Below are positions 53,352 to 63,250 of a stretch of 64,000 nt of DNA, piece after piece. The number at the start of each line of letters is the position of its first letter. Position 1 is the first letter of the stretch. Source of the DNA: Nocardioides sp. SYSU D00065 (lineage in GTDB: Bacteria; Actinomycetota; Actinomycetes; Propionibacteriales; Nocardioidaceae); contig NZ_JAFMSX010000002.1 in the NCBI RefSeq assembly GCF_017916425.1, positions 552,413-616,412 of the forward strand. The letters run 5' to 3'. The notes beneath the pieces were generated by a model. It was not told where the DNA came from, made no database searches, and was given only the letters and a program-made list of their open reading frames with translations. The translations under genes were made by a program, and so were the position numbers.

Positions 53352-54521
53352 GTGGACCTGATGGAGTTTCAGGCGAAGGAGCTCTTCGCCAAGCATGGAG
53401 TAGCGACCACCCTCGGTGTGGTCGCTGAGACCCCGGAGGCCGCACGTGCCGCGGCTGAGGAGATGGGCGGGGTCACCGTCGTCAAGGCCCAGGTCAAGGC
53501 CGGCGGCCGGGGCAAGGCCGGCGGCGTCAAGATCGCCAAGACCGCCGACGAGGCCGAGTCCTACGCCCGCGACATCATCGGCATGGAGATCAAGGGCCTG
53601 CGCGTCAACCGCGTCCTGGTCACGCCGGCCACCCCGCCGGTGGAGGAGTACTACTTCTCCTTCCTGCTCGACCGCTCGAACCGCTCGCACCTGTGCATCG
53701 CCTCGGTCGAGGGCGGCGTGGAGATCGAGGAGGTCGCCAAGACCAACCCCGATGCGGTGAAGAAGATCCGCGTCGACGCCATCGAGGGCGTCACGCCCGA
53801 GAAGGCCGCTGCGATCGTCGACGAGGCCAAGTTCCCCGCCGAGCTGCGCGACCAGGCCATCGAGATGGTCCAGAAGCTGTGGCAGGTCTACGTCGAGGAG
53901 GACGCCACCCTCGTCGAGGTCAACCCGCTGGCCCGCCTCGAGGGCGACAAGCTCGAGGCGCTCGACGGCAAGGTCTCCCTCGACGACAACGCCTCCGAGG
54001 TGCGCCACCCCGAGCACGAGCAGTTCGAGATCCGCGAGGAGGCCGACCCGCTCGAGGCGAAGGCCAAGGACAAGGGCCTCAACTACGTCAAGCTCGACGG
54101 CCAGGTCGGCATCATCGGCAACGGCGCGGGCCTGGTCATGAGCACCCTCGACGTCGTCGCGTACGCCGGCGAGGCGCACGGCGGGGTCAAGCCCGCCAAC
54201 TTCCTCGACATCGGCGGCGGCGCCAACGCGCAGGTGATGGCCGACGGCCTCGACGTGATCCTCAACGACGAGCAGGTCAAGAGCGTCTTCGTCAACGTCT
54301 TCGGCGGCATCACCGCGTGCGACGAGGTCGCCAACGGCATCAAGGGTGCCCTCGAGATCCTCGGCGACAGCGCCACCAAGCCGCTCGTGGTGCGCCTCGA
54401 CGGCAACAACGTCGAGAAGGGCCGCGCGATCCTCGACGAGCTCAACCACCCGCTGGTCACCCAGGTCGACACGATGGACGGCGCCGCCGACAAGGCCGCC
54501 GAGCTCGCCCACCAGGCCTGA
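53352..54521 (+). CDS. sucC: Succinate-CoA ligase (ADP-forming) beta subunit
   Basis: A 389-residue subunit of the TCA-cycle enzyme that makes ATP from succinyl-CoA. The ATP-grasp part starts [16 protein letters not shown] and includes the [15 protein letters not shown] nucleotide loop. The C-terminal CoA-ligase part contains [19 protein letters not shown] and [15 protein letters not shown]. The start is GTG at 53352. It is followed 19 bases later by sucD and the pair ends in a strong terminator. Confidence 0.96.
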   Translation: MDLMEFQAKELFAKHGVATTLGVVAETPEAARAAAEEMGGVTVVKAQVKAGGRGKAGGVKIAKTADEAESYARDIIGMEIKGLRVNRVLVTPATPPVEEYYFSFLLDRSNRSHLCIASVEGGVEIEEVAKTNPDAVKKIRVDAIEGVTPEKAAAIVDEAKFPAELRDQAIEMVQKLWQVYVEEDATLVEVNPLARLEGDKLEALDGKVSLDDNASEVRHPEHEQFEIREEADPLEAKAKDKGLNYVKLDGQVGIIGNGAGLVMSTLDVVAYAGEAHGGVKPANFLDIGGGANAQVMADGLDVILNDEQVKSVFVNVFGGITACDEVANGIKGALEILGDSATKPLVVRLDGNNVEKGRAILDELNHPLVTQVDTMDGAADKAAELAHQA

Positions 54522-54540
54522 GAGAGAGAAAACAGAAGCC

Positions 54541-55422
54541 ATGTCTATCTACCTGAACCGCGACTCCAAGATCATCGTCCAGGGCATGACCGGTGGGATG
54601 GGTGCCAAGCACACGACCCTCATGGTCGAGTCCGGTGCCAACATCGTGGGCGGCGTCAACGCCCGCAAGGCCGGCACCACCGTCGAGCTCGGCGGCAAGG
54701 AGCTGCCCGTCTTCGGCACCGTCGAGGAGGCGATGAAGGAGACCGGCGCCAACGTCTCGGTCGCCTTCGTGCCGCCCGCCTTCACCAAGGACGCCTGCAT
54801 CGAGGCGATCGACGCCGAGATCCCGCTGCTCGTCGTCATCACCGAGGGCGTGCCGGTCCTCGACACCGCCGAGGTGGTGGCCTACCTCGAGGGCAAGTCC
54901 ACCCGCATGATCGGGCCCAACTGCCCGGGCATCATCACGCCGGAGGAGTCGCTGGCCGGCATCACCCCGCACACCATCGCGGGCAAGGGCCCCGTCGGCC
55001 TGGTGTCGAAGTCCGGCACGCTGACCTACCAGATGATGTACGAGCTGAAGGACTTCGGCTTCACCACCGCCATCGGCATCGGCGGCGACCCGATCATCGG
55101 CACCACGCACATCGACGCGCTCGAGGCCTTCGAGAACGACCCGGAGACCAAGGCGATCGTGATGATCGGCGAGATCGGCGGCGACGCCGAGGAGCGTGCC
55201 GCGGCGTACATCAAGGAGCACGTCACCAAGCCGGTCGTCGGCTACGTCGCCGGCTTCACGGCGCCCGAGGGCAAGACCATGGGCCACGCCGGCGCGATCG
55301 TCTCCGGCTCGTCCGGCACCGCGCAGGCCAAGAAGGAGGCCCTCGAGGCCGCCGGCGTCAAGGTCGGCAAGACGCCCTCCGAGACCGCGGCCCTGATGCG
55401 CGAGGTCCTTCAGGGTCTCTGA
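54541..55422 (+). CDS. sucD: Succinate-CoA ligase (ADP-forming) alpha subunit
   Basis: A 293-residue partner of SucC. The CoA-binding Rossmann part has [20 protein letters not shown] and [15 protein letters not shown]. The phosphohistidine is His249 in [11 protein letters not shown], which carries phosphate between succinyl-CoA and ADP. GAGAGAG before the ATG is the ribosome site. Length and motifs are complete. In many actinobacteria the next genes are a PerM-like protein and purN; here a lipoprotein and a sigma-like gene intervene. Confidence 0.97.
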   Translation: MSIYLNRDSKIIVQGMTGGMGAKHTTLMVESGANIVGGVNARKAGTTVELGGKELPVFGTVEEAMKETGANVSVAFVPPAFTKDACIEAIDAEIPLLVVITEGVPVLDTAEVVAYLEGKSTRMIGPNCPGIITPEESLAGITPHTIAGKGPVGLVSKSGTLTYQMMYELKDFGFTTAIGIGGDPIIGTTHIDALEAFENDPETKAIVMIGEIGGDAEERAAAYIKEHVTKPVVGYVAGFTAPEGKTMGHAGAIVSGSSGTAQAKKEALEAAGVKVGKTPSETAALMREVLQGL

Positions 55423-55447
55423 GCCCCGTCGCTCTCCGCGCTCTCGA

Positions 55448-55479
55448 GACGGCCCCGCAGGTCATCCTGCGGGGCCGTC
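55448..55479 (+). terminator. Strong terminator of sucCD
   Basis: A perfect 14-bp stem (GACGGCCCCGCAGG and its complement) with loop TCAT, 26 bases after the sucD stop. Confidence 0.88.
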
Positions 55480-55633
55480 CGCGCGTGGTGGAGCTCCGGC
55501 CGCCTGACCGTCCACAGCACCCGCCAGAGCATGTGGGCCCCCAGCAGGCGCACCGGCGCGACCGCCGAGATCCGCCGCGGCGAAGGCAGCGTCGGACAGG
55601 CCGAGCTGGTGAGCGTCGAGGGAATGGACACCC

Positions 55634-56314
55634 CTAGCACCCCGTTTCCGTGAACGCGCACATCGCTGGAGCGATCTCCGCCGTGGTGGCGGTGACCTCG
55701 TCGGCCTGGGCGTCCAGCGACGCGAGCGTGCCCTCACCGTACGTGTGCACCAGCAGCGTGGCAGAGCCGATCGCGGTGACCTGGAAGATCGCGCTGCCGG
55801 GCCCTTGGTCGAAGGTCAGGCCCACGGTGACGGTGTCGTGGCCGGTGTCGCGCTCGAGCGGCGTCCACACCTGGGTCTCGGAGGTGCGGCACGAGGCCGC
55901 GGCTTCGCGCACCGCCTCCACGGCCGCCGTCGCTGCCGCCGCGTCACGATGGACCAGGAGCTCGCGGGCATCGGCGTACTCCGGCCCGATCGCCGTGGTG
56001 ACGAGGCGGCGGATCGCGGGGGCGGACGCATCGCTGTGCGGCCACACCACCCGCCCGCAGACCTCCACCTCACCCACGCCGTCGCCGTCCGCCGACGGCG
56101 GGCTGACCTCGACGTCGCCGCCGTCCTCGACCATCCCGGCCGCGAGCGGGAAGTCGGCGGGGGTCGCCGTGCTGTCCGGCGACGGGGTCGCCGTGCTGTC
56201 CGGCGACGGGGTCGCCGTGCCGGCGACGGGGACGGGTGACTCCTCGCTGCCGCACCCGGCCAGCGCCACGGCGCAGGCCAGGGCCACGGCAGGTGCCAGT
56301 GTCGGAAGCCTCAT
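55634..56314 (-). CDS. Putative lipoprotein with short linker repeats
   Basis: A 226-residue lipoprotein with lipobox VALAGC (cysteine 21). The linker at about 33-52 repeats TATPSPDS two and a half times, from a 24-bp DNA repeat. The mature domain has cysteines in VCGRVVW, SCRTSET and a C-terminal pair CAFTETGC, resembling the extracellular sensor-type domains seen next to actinobacterial kinases and sigma factors. It lies 36 bases downstream of the sigma/sensor fusion gene on the same strand, so the two may form one unit. Confidence 0.75.
   Translation of the reverse strand: MRLPTLAPAVALACAVALAGCGSEESPVPVAGTATPSPDSTATPSPDSTATPADFPLAAGMVEDGGDVEVSPPSADGDGVGEVEVCGRVVWPHSDASAPAIRRLVTTAIGPEYADARELLVHRDAAAATAAVEAVREAAASCRTSETQVWTPLERDTGHDTVTVGLTFDQGPGSAIFQVTAIGSATLLVHTYGEGTLASLDAQADEVTATTAEIAPAMCAFTETGC
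56162..56229. repeat. 24-bp tandem repeat in the lipoprotein linker
   Basis: Two exact copies of a 24-bp unit (starting GGTCGCCGTGCTG) and a shortened third encode the TATPSPDS linker. The repeat keeps the reading frame, so copy number would change linker length only. Confidence 0.85.
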
Positions 56315-56350
56315 GACTGCTAAGACCCGCTGGGGGGCCGAAAGGTTGCG

Positions 56351-58249
56351 TCAGTCGCGCGAATCGAGCGCGCGCAGCCGTTCGAGGACCCGGCGCGACA
56401 GCGCGACGAAGTCGGCGCGGCTCATCGTCATGTCGCGGTCCGGGGCGAAGCCGAGCTGGGAGACCGCCGTCCCGTCGCGCACGATCGCCATGAGGAAGGG
56501 GAAGGACTGCCGGTCGTTGAGCTCCATGGACAGCGCCCAGGCGCTCAGGTCGGTGCCGTCCGACGACGAGGACGCCAGGGGGGTCACGGTGGTGCCGAGG
56601 TTCGCCTGGCCGCACTCGCGGATGCGGCTGCGGACCTGCTCGACGAAGCTGCGCGCCCGGCCGGGCGACATCGACCCGACGGTCTGGGTCAGGCCGAGCT
56701 GCGAGGCGTTCGGCGTCTCCGGGAACAAGAAGGTGCGCGTCAGCGGTCGCCGGATGCCCTCGCCGACGAACGTGGTGCGGTCGCACCGCGTCGCCGCGTA
56801 GTTGTTGCGGGCCCGCTCCGGCTCGGTGCCGACCCACGGACCGCGGACGGCGGCGACGGGCGGCAGGTCGACGACCGACAGGAGTCCGGGCGGCGTACCG
56901 ACGTCGAGCGGCGGGCTGGTCGACGCCCGAGCGCGACCCGCGCAGGTCGCCGCACCCTCGGATCCGCACAGCGCGTTGACGGCCGCCGCCAACCCGGTCA
57001 GCGAGCTCCGGTCGCTGACGGGACGGCCCTGGCTGCGGACCACGGTGGTCACCACCAGGCTGCCGGTGCGGGCCACCCCGACCGTGACCGTCGCCGGCTG
57101 CCGACCCCACGAGCGCAGCCGGAACGTGCGGGCCTGGTCGCCCACGCGCTTGACGGTGCGGGTGGCCACGAGCTGGGTGCGCGGGTCGGCGCAGCCGGCG
57201 AACCACATCGAGGCGGTCTCGAAGCCCCGCGCCGCCTGCTGGTCGTTGCGCGACAGCTCCACCATCTGCACCGCGGTGGACTCCACCCGGCGCATCCTGC
57301 GCTCGCGGCGGTCGCCCTGCCTGCCGCCGGTGTTGCCGCGTGCGACGGTGCGGCTGGTCGACCCCTCCCAGGTGCGGGCCAGAGCGGTGACGCCGTCGGG
57401 GTCGGCGAAGCGCTCGCGCTGGCAGGGGGCGAGCAGCCCGTCGCCGCCCAGGTTGTCGGTCGTGGCGGTCTCGCGCCAGTCGAGACCCGCGCCGAAGCGT
57501 GACATCTGCGCGGGGGAGAGCAGCGCCGACTCGGTGATCAGCTCCTCGCCGGAGGCGGTCGGGGCCGGCGCGTGCACGGTGACACCGGTGACCGCCTTCT
57601 CCTCGCTCAGGCTGGCGGTCTCGGCGCCGGCCCCCGTGGCCACGAGGGAGCCGGAGGCCACCAGCGCCGCCGTGGCGACCGCGGCGCCGATGGCGGTGTG
57701 TGTACGCCGCCGCGCGGCGCCGGAGCGGCGGACCACCGTGGCCCGAGGCCAGCGGATGGACTCCAGCGGTGCCGCGAGGTCGCGGAGCAGGCGCGGGATC
57801 TCGGTGCTGGGCAGGTCGCGGTGGAGTGAGAACTGGGCGCTGGCGAGCTGCAGCTCCCGCTCGGCATCGGAGCGCGGCAGTCCCACGGCGCGGCCGATGT
57901 CGGTCAGCGACAGCGCGGACAGGCCGTTGAGCACCAGCAGCTCGCGCTGCCGGGCGGGAAGCTTGGCCAGCGCGTCGAGGGTGGCGCGCACCTCCGGGTC
58001 CAGCGACTTGTCGCGGTGCCAGATGCGCGCGGTGTGCCGGCGCCGGGCCCGGCCGAGGGCGAGCGGGCGGACGTAGGCGTCGCGGTCCTCGAGCACGCCG
58101 ACCTTGCGCCAGTGGTGCCAGGCGATCACGAAGGCGTCCCGCACGGCCGCCCGGGCTGCGGGCGCGTCGCCGGTGAGCGCGTAGGCCTCGTGCAGGAGTC
58201 GCGCGCGCGTCTCGACGTAGTAGGCGTCGAAGGTCTCCGGGCTCCTCAT
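56351..58249 (-). CDS. Sigma-factor-like protein fused to a membrane segment and tandem sensor domains
   Basis: A 632-residue membrane protein. Residues about 5-80 resemble sigma region 2 of ECF/SigE-type factors and about 90-145 region 4 (KLPARQRELLVLNGLSALSL, then TDIGRAVGLPRSDAERELQL). A single helix at about 184-205 follows an arginine-rich stretch. The exterior part (about 206-632) seems to hold two related sensor-like domains with paired cysteines (LAPCQ, FAGCA, NALCGSEGAATC, ATRCD, IRECG), similar to the PknH-type extracellular sensor. The sigma half may be released or may only bind RNA polymerase at the membrane. GGAG lies before the ATG at 58249. Confidence 0.75.
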   Translation of the reverse strand: MRSPETFDAYYVETRARLLHEAYALTGDAPAARAAVRDAFVIAWHHWRKVGVLEDRDAYVRPLALGRARRRHTARIWHRDKSLDPEVRATLDALAKLPARQRELLVLNGLSALSLTDIGRAVGLPRSDAERELQLASAQFSLHRDLPSTEIPRLLRDLAAPLESIRWPRATVVRRSGAARRRTHTAIGAAVATAALVASGSLVATGAGAETASLSEEKAVTGVTVHAPAPTASGEELITESALLSPAQMSRFGAGLDWRETATTDNLGGDGLLAPCQRERFADPDGVTALARTWEGSTSRTVARGNTGGRQGDRRERRMRRVESTAVQMVELSRNDQQAARGFETASMWFAGCADPRTQLVATRTVKRVGDQARTFRLRSWGRQPATVTVGVARTGSLVVTTVVRSQGRPVSDRSSLTGLAAAVNALCGSEGAATCAGRARASTSPPLDVGTPPGLLSVVDLPPVAAVRGPWVGTEPERARNNYAATRCDRTTFVGEGIRRPLTRTFLFPETPNASQLGLTQTVGSMSPGRARSFVEQVRSRIRECGQANLGTTVTPLASSSSDGTDLSAWALSMELNDRQSFPFLMAIVRDGTAVSQLGFAPDRDMTMSRADFVALSRRVLERLRALDSRD

Positions 58250-58419
58250 GACCGCTCCACGGTACGGGAGCGCGCAACGCCGCGCACATCGTCCTCGTCC
58301 GGGCGCCACGGGTGCGTACGCCGGTGCGGGGAGGCTCGATCGGAGGCTGATGGGAGGCGCCACGGGAGGCGGCGTGGGAGCGTGATCCCGCGCGCGGGGC
58401 GGGTGATGATGGGGCGGCC

Positions 58420-59721
58420 ATGACGTCGCTGCTCACCCGCCCCGACACCGTCCGGGCCGATGCTGCCCGGCCGCGACCGCTGGTGCTGATCGCCACGCTC
58501 GGCGGCGCCCTCGCCGCCCTGGGACCGCTCGTGGTGCTGCTGGCGGTGGGCGTGGTCGGCTGGTTCGTCGCGGACGCCGGCGTGCACGGCGTACCTCGAG
58601 ACGGCATGCGCGCGGGCGCCCTCGCCTGGCTGGTCGGGCACGGCTCGGGCGTCACCGTGGAGGGGGTGCGCATCACCGTCGTGCCGCTGGGCATCACCGC
58701 GGTCGCGGCGTGGTCGATGTGGCGTCTGGGCCACCGCGTCGGCGACGCGGTGTCGGGCCACGGTCCCGACGCCGACCGCATCTCCGACGGTGAGCGCGAC
58801 CTCACCGTGCCCACCGCGGTCCTGCTCTTCCTGTCCGGCTACGCGGTGGTGGCCGTCGTCGTCGCCGCGCTGGCCGCCGGGACCTCCGCCGACCCGTCCG
58901 TGCCGCGCGTCCTGGCCTGGACGATCGCCATGACGGCGCTCGTGGCGGCACCGGCGATCGCCGTCGGCTCGGGCCGTGCCGCGATCTGGGCGGCCCTCGT
59001 GCCGGCGACCCTGCGCTCCGCGGCGAGCGTCGCCGCGAGGCTGCTCGGCACCTTCCTGGCGGTCTCCGCGCTCGTGTTCGTCGTGGCGCTGGGGCTCTCC
59101 TTCGACGACGCCGCCACCATGACCTCACAGCTGCACCCGAGCGCGGCCGAGGCCGGCTACTTCGCGCTGCTCAACACGGCGTTCGTGCCCAACGCCGCCG
59201 TCTTCAGCGGCTCGTGGCTCCTCGGCCCGGGCTTCGCCGTCGGCGGGGCCACGGTCGTCTCGCCCAGCGCGGTCGTGCTCGGACCGCTGCCGGTCGTGCC
59301 CCTGCTGGCGGCGCTGCCGGCCCCCGGCACGCCGGCGGGCTGGGTCGGCGCCCTGATGCTCCTGCCGCCGCTGGTGGCCGCGGTCGCGGCGTTCCGAGCG
59401 CTGCGCGGACGCGCCCTGAGCTGGGACCAGCTCGCCCTGGCCGGGTGCGGCGGCGGGATCGCGGCCGGTGTGGGCTTCGCCGTGCTCGCCTCGCTCTCCG
59501 GTGGGGCCGCGGGCCCCGGCCGGATGCGCTTCGTCGGTCCCTTCCACCCCGACGTGCTGGTGCACGCGGTCACCGCCTGCGGCCTCGGTGCGCTGCTCGG
59601 GGCGAGCGTGCTGGCGGTGCCGGCGTGGCGCGCCGCCCGCGCGGCGTCCGGCCCAGCCCCCGAGTCGGCCTCCGAGCCGGGCACCGACCCGATCCACGAC
59701 CCGTCTGCGGCCGGGGACTGA
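58420..59721 (+). CDS. DUF6350 (PerM-like) membrane protein
   Basis: A 433-residue protein with many hydrophobic helices. Its position between sucCD and purN, and its overall hydrophobic pattern, match the DUF6350 family, whose mycobacterial member PerM is implicated in cell division and persistence. FVADAGVHGVPRDGMRAG and STDPSVPRVLAWTIA-like stretches are conserved in actinobacterial relatives. The gene is followed by the YibE/F gene after 3 bases, so they are probably co-transcribed. The C-terminus is a polar proline/serine tail. Confidence 0.82.
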   Translation: MTSLLTRPDTVRADAARPRPLVLIATLGGALAALGPLVVLLAVGVVGWFVADAGVHGVPRDGMRAGALAWLVGHGSGVTVEGVRITVVPLGITAVAAWSMWRLGHRVGDAVSGHGPDADRISDGERDLTVPTAVLLFLSGYAVVAVVVAALAAGTSADPSVPRVLAWTIAMTALVAAPAIAVGSGRAAIWAALVPATLRSAASVAARLLGTFLAVSALVFVVALGLSFDDAATMTSQLHPSAAEAGYFALLNTAFVPNAAVFSGSWLLGPGFAVGGATVVSPSAVVLGPLPVVPLLAALPAPGTPAGWVGALMLLPPLVAAVAAFRALRGRALSWDQLALAGCGGGIAAGVGFAVLASLSGGAAGPGRMRFVGPFHPDVLVHAVTACGLGALLGASVLAVPAWRAARAASGPAPESASEPGTDPIHDPSAAGD

Positions 59722-59724
59722 CGA

Positions 59725-60915
59725 GTGGGAGCTGGCCACAGCCACGGCGAGCGCCCCTCCCTGGGGCCCGCGCCGCGGCACATCCGGGTGCTGATGGCAC
59801 TCCTCGTCGTCCCGCTCGTCCTCGCGACCGTCGTGGGCGTCGCGGTCCTCTGGCCCGACGGCGACCTCGAGATCTCCGGACCGGGAGTCGACGTACAGCG
59901 CGGGACGGCGCACGTGCTCGACATCGGGGAGTGCCGGCAGGACCGCCCGGGGTGCCGGTCGGCCCGGGTCGACCTGCTGAGCGGTCCGGGGGCGCCCGGT
60001 GAGGCCGAGGCGCTGCTGCCCTACGGCGAGCGGGCGCCCGAGGTCGTGCCCGGCGACCGGATCATCGTCTCCTACGCCGAGCAGGCGCCGGAGGGGGAGC
60101 AGTACGCCTTCCAGGACTTCGATCGCGGCCCGCCTCTGCTCGCCCTGACGGTGATCTTCGCGCTCGGCGTGCTCGCACTCTCCCGCTGGCGCGGCATCGG
60201 CGCGCTGGCCGGCCTGGCCTACTCCCTGGTGCTCATCGCGGTGTTCACGCTGCCGGCGATCATGGAGGGCTCGCCGCCGCTGGCGGTCGCGGTGGTCACC
60301 GCCGCGGCGATCATGCTGGTCACGCTCTACCTGTCCCATGGCTTCGACCTGCGCTCGAGCGTCGCGATGCTCGGCACGCTGATCGCGCTGGTGGTCATCG
60401 GCGGGATCGGCTGGGTCTTCACGACCGTCGGGCACTTCACCGGACTGGTCGACGAGGGCAGCCAGTACATCTCCGGCATCGCCACCCAGGTCGACCTCCG
60501 TGGCCTGCTGCTGGCGGGACTGGTGATCGGCGCGCTCGGCGTCCTCGACGACGTCACGGTCACCCAGACGTGGGCGGTGTGGGAGCTCGCCGACGTCGAT
60601 CCCGACGCCACCGCGCGGTCGCTGTTCGTGCGCGCCATGCGGATCGGGCGCTCCCACGTCGCGTCGACGGTCAACACGCTCGTGCTGGCCTACGTCGGGG
60701 CCACGCTGCCGCTGATGCTGGTCTTCTCCGCGCTCTCGCTGCCGTTCGGCATCGCGGTCAGCCAGGAGGTGGTCGCCCAGGAGGTCGTCCGCGGCCTGGT
60801 CGGCGGGCTGGGGATCATCGCCGCCGTGCCGGTGACCACAGGGATCGCCGCGCTGGTCGCCGGCCGCCTGGTCCGCGAGCGGACCACGGCACCGGAGCCC
60901 TCGCACCGCGCCTAG
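59725..60915 (+). CDS. YibE/F-family membrane protein
   Basis: A 396-residue protein with an N-terminal helix, a short extracytoplasmic beta domain (about 48-125), and about seven C-terminal helices. GVLDDVTVTQTWAVWELAD and the GALGVLDD region are family-typical. YibE/F proteins lack an established transport substrate. The GTG start lies 3 bases after the DUF6350 stop. The downstream purN start follows the stop by 9 bases, so the gene bridges the membrane and purine genes. Confidence 0.88.
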   Translation: MGAGHSHGERPSLGPAPRHIRVLMALLVVPLVLATVVGVAVLWPDGDLEISGPGVDVQRGTAHVLDIGECRQDRPGCRSARVDLLSGPGAPGEAEALLPYGERAPEVVPGDRIIVSYAEQAPEGEQYAFQDFDRGPPLLALTVIFALGVLALSRWRGIGALAGLAYSLVLIAVFTLPAIMEGSPPLAVAVVTAAAIMLVTLYLSHGFDLRSSVAMLGTLIALVVIGGIGWVFTTVGHFTGLVDEGSQYISGIATQVDLRGLLLAGLVIGALGVLDDVTVTQTWAVWELADVDPDATARSLFVRAMRIGRSHVASTVNTLVLAYVGATLPLMLVFSALSLPFGIAVSQEVVAQEVVRGLVGGLGIIAAVPVTTGIAALVAGRLVRERTTAPEPSHRA

Positions 60916-60924
60916 AGTGAGCGC

Positions 60925-61539
60925 GTGCAGCCCGCCCGCCTCGTCGTCCTCGTCTCCGGTTCCGGCACCAACCTGCAGGCCCTGATCGACGCCTGCGCCG
61001 ACCCGGCGTACGGCGCCCGCGTGGTCGCCGTGGGCGCCGACCGCGACGGCATCGAGGGCCTCGCCCGCGCCGAGCGGGCCGGGATCCCGACCTTCAGCCG
61101 GTCGGTCACGGACTTCGAGACCCGTGAGGGCTGGGACGAGTCCCTCGCGACCGTCGTCGAGCGATTCGAGCCCGACGTCGTGGTCTCGGCGGGCTTCATG
61201 AAGCTGCTCTCGGCGCGCTTCCTGGACCGGTTCCTGACCCTCAACACCCACCCGGCGCTGTGCCCGGCCTTCCCCGGCATGCACGGCCCGCGCGACGCGC
61301 TCGCGTACGGCGTCAAGGTCACCGGCGCGACCCTCTTCGTGGTGGACGCCGGCGTCGACACCGGCCCGATCGTCGCCCAGGTGCCGGTCGAGGTCCACGA
61401 GGGCGACGACGTCGAGTCGCTGCACGAGCGGATCAAGACCGCCGAGCGCGCCATGCTCGTCGACGCGGTCGGTCGCATCGCCCGCGAGGGCATCACGGTG
61501 GAGGGGCGCCGGGTTCGCATCGGCGCCGCCGCTCGGTAG
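60925..61539 (+). CDS. purN: Phosphoribosylglycinamide formyltransferase
   Basis: A 204-residue enzyme that transfers formate from 10-formyl-THF to GAR in purine synthesis. [20 protein letters not shown] is the phosphate-binding start, [16 protein letters not shown] carries the catalytic Asn and His, and [15 protein letters not shown] the catalytic Asp. A usually conserved histidine in the VDxG strand region is phenylalanine (ATLFVVDAG). TAGAGT (60913-60918) lies 6 bases before the GTG start, so purN has its own probable leaderless promoter inside the YibE/F end. Confidence 0.94.
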   Translation: MQPARLVVLVSGSGTNLQALIDACADPAYGARVVAVGADRDGIEGLARAERAGIPTFSRSVTDFETREGWDESLATVVERFEPDVVVSAGFMKLLSARFLDRFLTLNTHPALCPAFPGMHGPRDALAYGVKVTGATLFVVDAGVDTGPIVAQVPVEVHEGDDVESLHERIKTAERAMLVDAVGRIAREGITVEGRRVRIGAAAR

Positions 61540-61542
61540 GCT
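61514..61542 (+). promoter_or_regulatory. purH: Putative promoter of purH inside the end of purN
   Basis: TTCGCA (61514-61519) and TAGGCT (61537-61542) are separated by 17 bases. The predicted transcript start near 61549 coincides with the 5' edge of the ZTP riboswitch, which supports the call. Confidence 0.55.
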
Positions 61543-61547
61543 GCCAC

Positions 61548-61618
61548 CACACGACTGGCGCAGGTGGGCCACCACCGGGGAGTGACGCGCGGGAGCATCG
61601 AACGCCTGGGTGCCCCGA
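61548..61618 (+). ncRNA. ZTP/ZMP riboswitch (pfl motif) upstream of purH
   Basis: The conserved elements of the ZTP (pfl) riboswitch are present in order: GACTGGCGCA near the 5' end, then CCACCGGGGAGTG, a variable hairpin, and CGCCTGGG (61603-61610) that pairs back in the pseudoknot. The element ends about 20 bases before the purH start. GACTC (61617-61621) can pair with GAGTC (61634-61638) overlapping the ribosome site GAGGAG, a possible expression switch. It senses ZMP/ZTP, which accumulates when 10-formyl-THF is short; ZMP is the substrate of PurH. Confidence 0.88.
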
Positions 61619-61640
61619 CTCGAACCGACCGAGGAGTCCC

Positions 61641-63221
61641 GTGTCCCCCGAAGCTGTTGAGGCCCGCATCCCGATCCGCCGCGCGCTGGTGTCCGTCTAC
61701 GACAAGGCCGGTCTCGACGACCTGGTCCGAGGCCTGCACGAGGCCGGCGTCGAGCTGGTCTCCACCGGCGGCTCGGCCGCCCTCATCGAGTCGCTGGGGC
61801 TGCCGGTCACGCGGGTGGAGGACCTCACCGGCTTCCCCGAGTGCCTCGACGGCCGCGTCAAGACGCTGCACCCCCGCGTGCACGCCGGGATCCTGGCCGA
61901 CCGCCGCCTGGACTCCCACGTCGCCCAGCTCGAGGAGCTCGGCGTCGAGCCGTTCGACCTCGTGGTGAGCAACCTCTACCCGTTCACGCAGACGGTCGCC
62001 TCGGGCGCGAGCCCCGACGAGTGCGTCGAGCAGATCGACATCGGCGGCCCCTCGATGGTGCGTGCCGCCGCCAAGAACCACCCGAGCGTCGCCATCGTCA
62101 CCTCGCCCGCGTCGTACGACGACGTGCTGGCCGCCGTCGCGGCCGGGGGGTTCACCCTCGCCGAGCGGCAGCGCCTGGCCGCCGAGGCGTTCGTGCACAC
62201 CGCGACCTACGACGTCCACGTCGCCTCCTGGATGGGCAACGTCCTGACCGACACCAGCGAGGGCTCCGGCTTCCCGGCCTGGATCGGCGCCACCTGGGAC
62301 AAGCAGGCGGTGCTCCGCTACGGCGAGAACCCCCACCAGGGCGCCGCGCTGTACGCCAACGGCTTCCTGCCCGAGGGCCCCGGCCTGGCTCAGGCCACGC
62401 AGCACCACGGCAAGGAGATGTCCTACAACAACTACGTCGACGCCGACGCGGCGCGCCGGGCGGCGTACGACTTCGACGAGCCGGCGGTGGCGATCATCAA
62501 GCACGCCAACCCGTGCGGCATCGCGGTGGGGGACGACGTCGCCGCCGCGCACCGCAAGGCCCACGAGTGCGACCCGGTCAGCGCGTTCGGAGGCGTGATC
62601 GCCACGAACGTGCCCGTCTCGGTGGCGATGGCCGAGCAGGTCGCCGAGATCTTCACCGAGGTGATCGTCGCCCCCGGCTACGAGGACGGTGCGATCGAGG
62701 CGCTGCGCGCCAAGAAGAACATCCGCGTCCTGGAGTGCCCGCCGCTGGCGCGCGGGGGTGCCGAGACGCGGTCGATCTCCGGCGGCCTGCTCCTGCAGCA
62801 GCGCGACGTCCTCTCCGCGGAGGGCGACGACCCGGCCACGTGGACCCTCGCCACCGGCGCCGCCGCCTCGCCCGAGGTCCTGGCCGACCTCGCCTTCGCC
62901 TGGCGCGCCTGCCGCGCGGTGAAGTCCAACGCGATCCTGCTGGCCGCCGACGGCGCCTCCGTCGGCGTCGGCATGGGCCAGGTCAACCGCGTCGACTCCT
63001 GCCGGCTCGCGGTGGAACGGGCGGGGGAGCGGGCGGCCAGCGCCGTCGCGGCCTCGGACGCGTTCTTCCCGTTCGCGGACGGTCCGCAGATCCTCATCGA
63101 CGCCGGCGTGCGGGCGATCGTGCAGCCGGGCGGCTCCGTGCGCGACGCCGAGGTCGTCGCCGCGTGCGAGGCGGCGGGCGTGACGATGTACCTCACCGGC
63201 ACGCGGCACTTCTTCCACTGA
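61641..63221 (+). CDS. purH: Bifunctional AICAR transformylase/IMP cyclohydrolase
   Basis: A 526-residue enzyme for the last two steps of IMP synthesis: formylation of AICAR (ZMP) by 10-formyl-THF, then ring closure. The cyclohydrolase half has [14 protein letters not shown] and [15 protein letters not shown]. The transformylase half has [27 protein letters not shown] with the catalytic Lys-His, and [10 protein letters not shown]. It starts with GTG after GAGGAG. The riboswitch in its leader and its position after purN fit purine and one-carbon control. Confidence 0.96.
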   Translation: MSPEAVEARIPIRRALVSVYDKAGLDDLVRGLHEAGVELVSTGGSAALIESLGLPVTRVEDLTGFPECLDGRVKTLHPRVHAGILADRRLDSHVAQLEELGVEPFDLVVSNLYPFTQTVASGASPDECVEQIDIGGPSMVRAAAKNHPSVAIVTSPASYDDVLAAVAAGGFTLAERQRLAAEAFVHTATYDVHVASWMGNVLTDTSEGSGFPAWIGATWDKQAVLRYGENPHQGAALYANGFLPEGPGLAQATQHHGKEMSYNNYVDADAARRAAYDFDEPAVAIIKHANPCGIAVGDDVAAAHRKAHECDPVSAFGGVIATNVPVSVAMAEQVAEIFTEVIVAPGYEDGAIEALRAKKNIRVLECPPLARGGAETRSISGGLLLQQRDVLSAEGDDPATWTLATGAAASPEVLADLAFAWRACRAVKSNAILLAADGASVGVGMGQVNRVDSCRLAVERAGERAASAVAASDAFFPFADGPQILIDAGVRAIVQPGGSVRDAEVVAACEAAGVTMYLTGTRHFFH

Positions 63222-63250
63222 TCGCGGGCGGCTGGCGGGGGTACGCCGGT

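Noticed and set aside
55410..55661. Minus-strand frame between sucD and the lipoprotein
   Set aside because: It runs through the sucCD terminator hairpin and has no start signal or domain.
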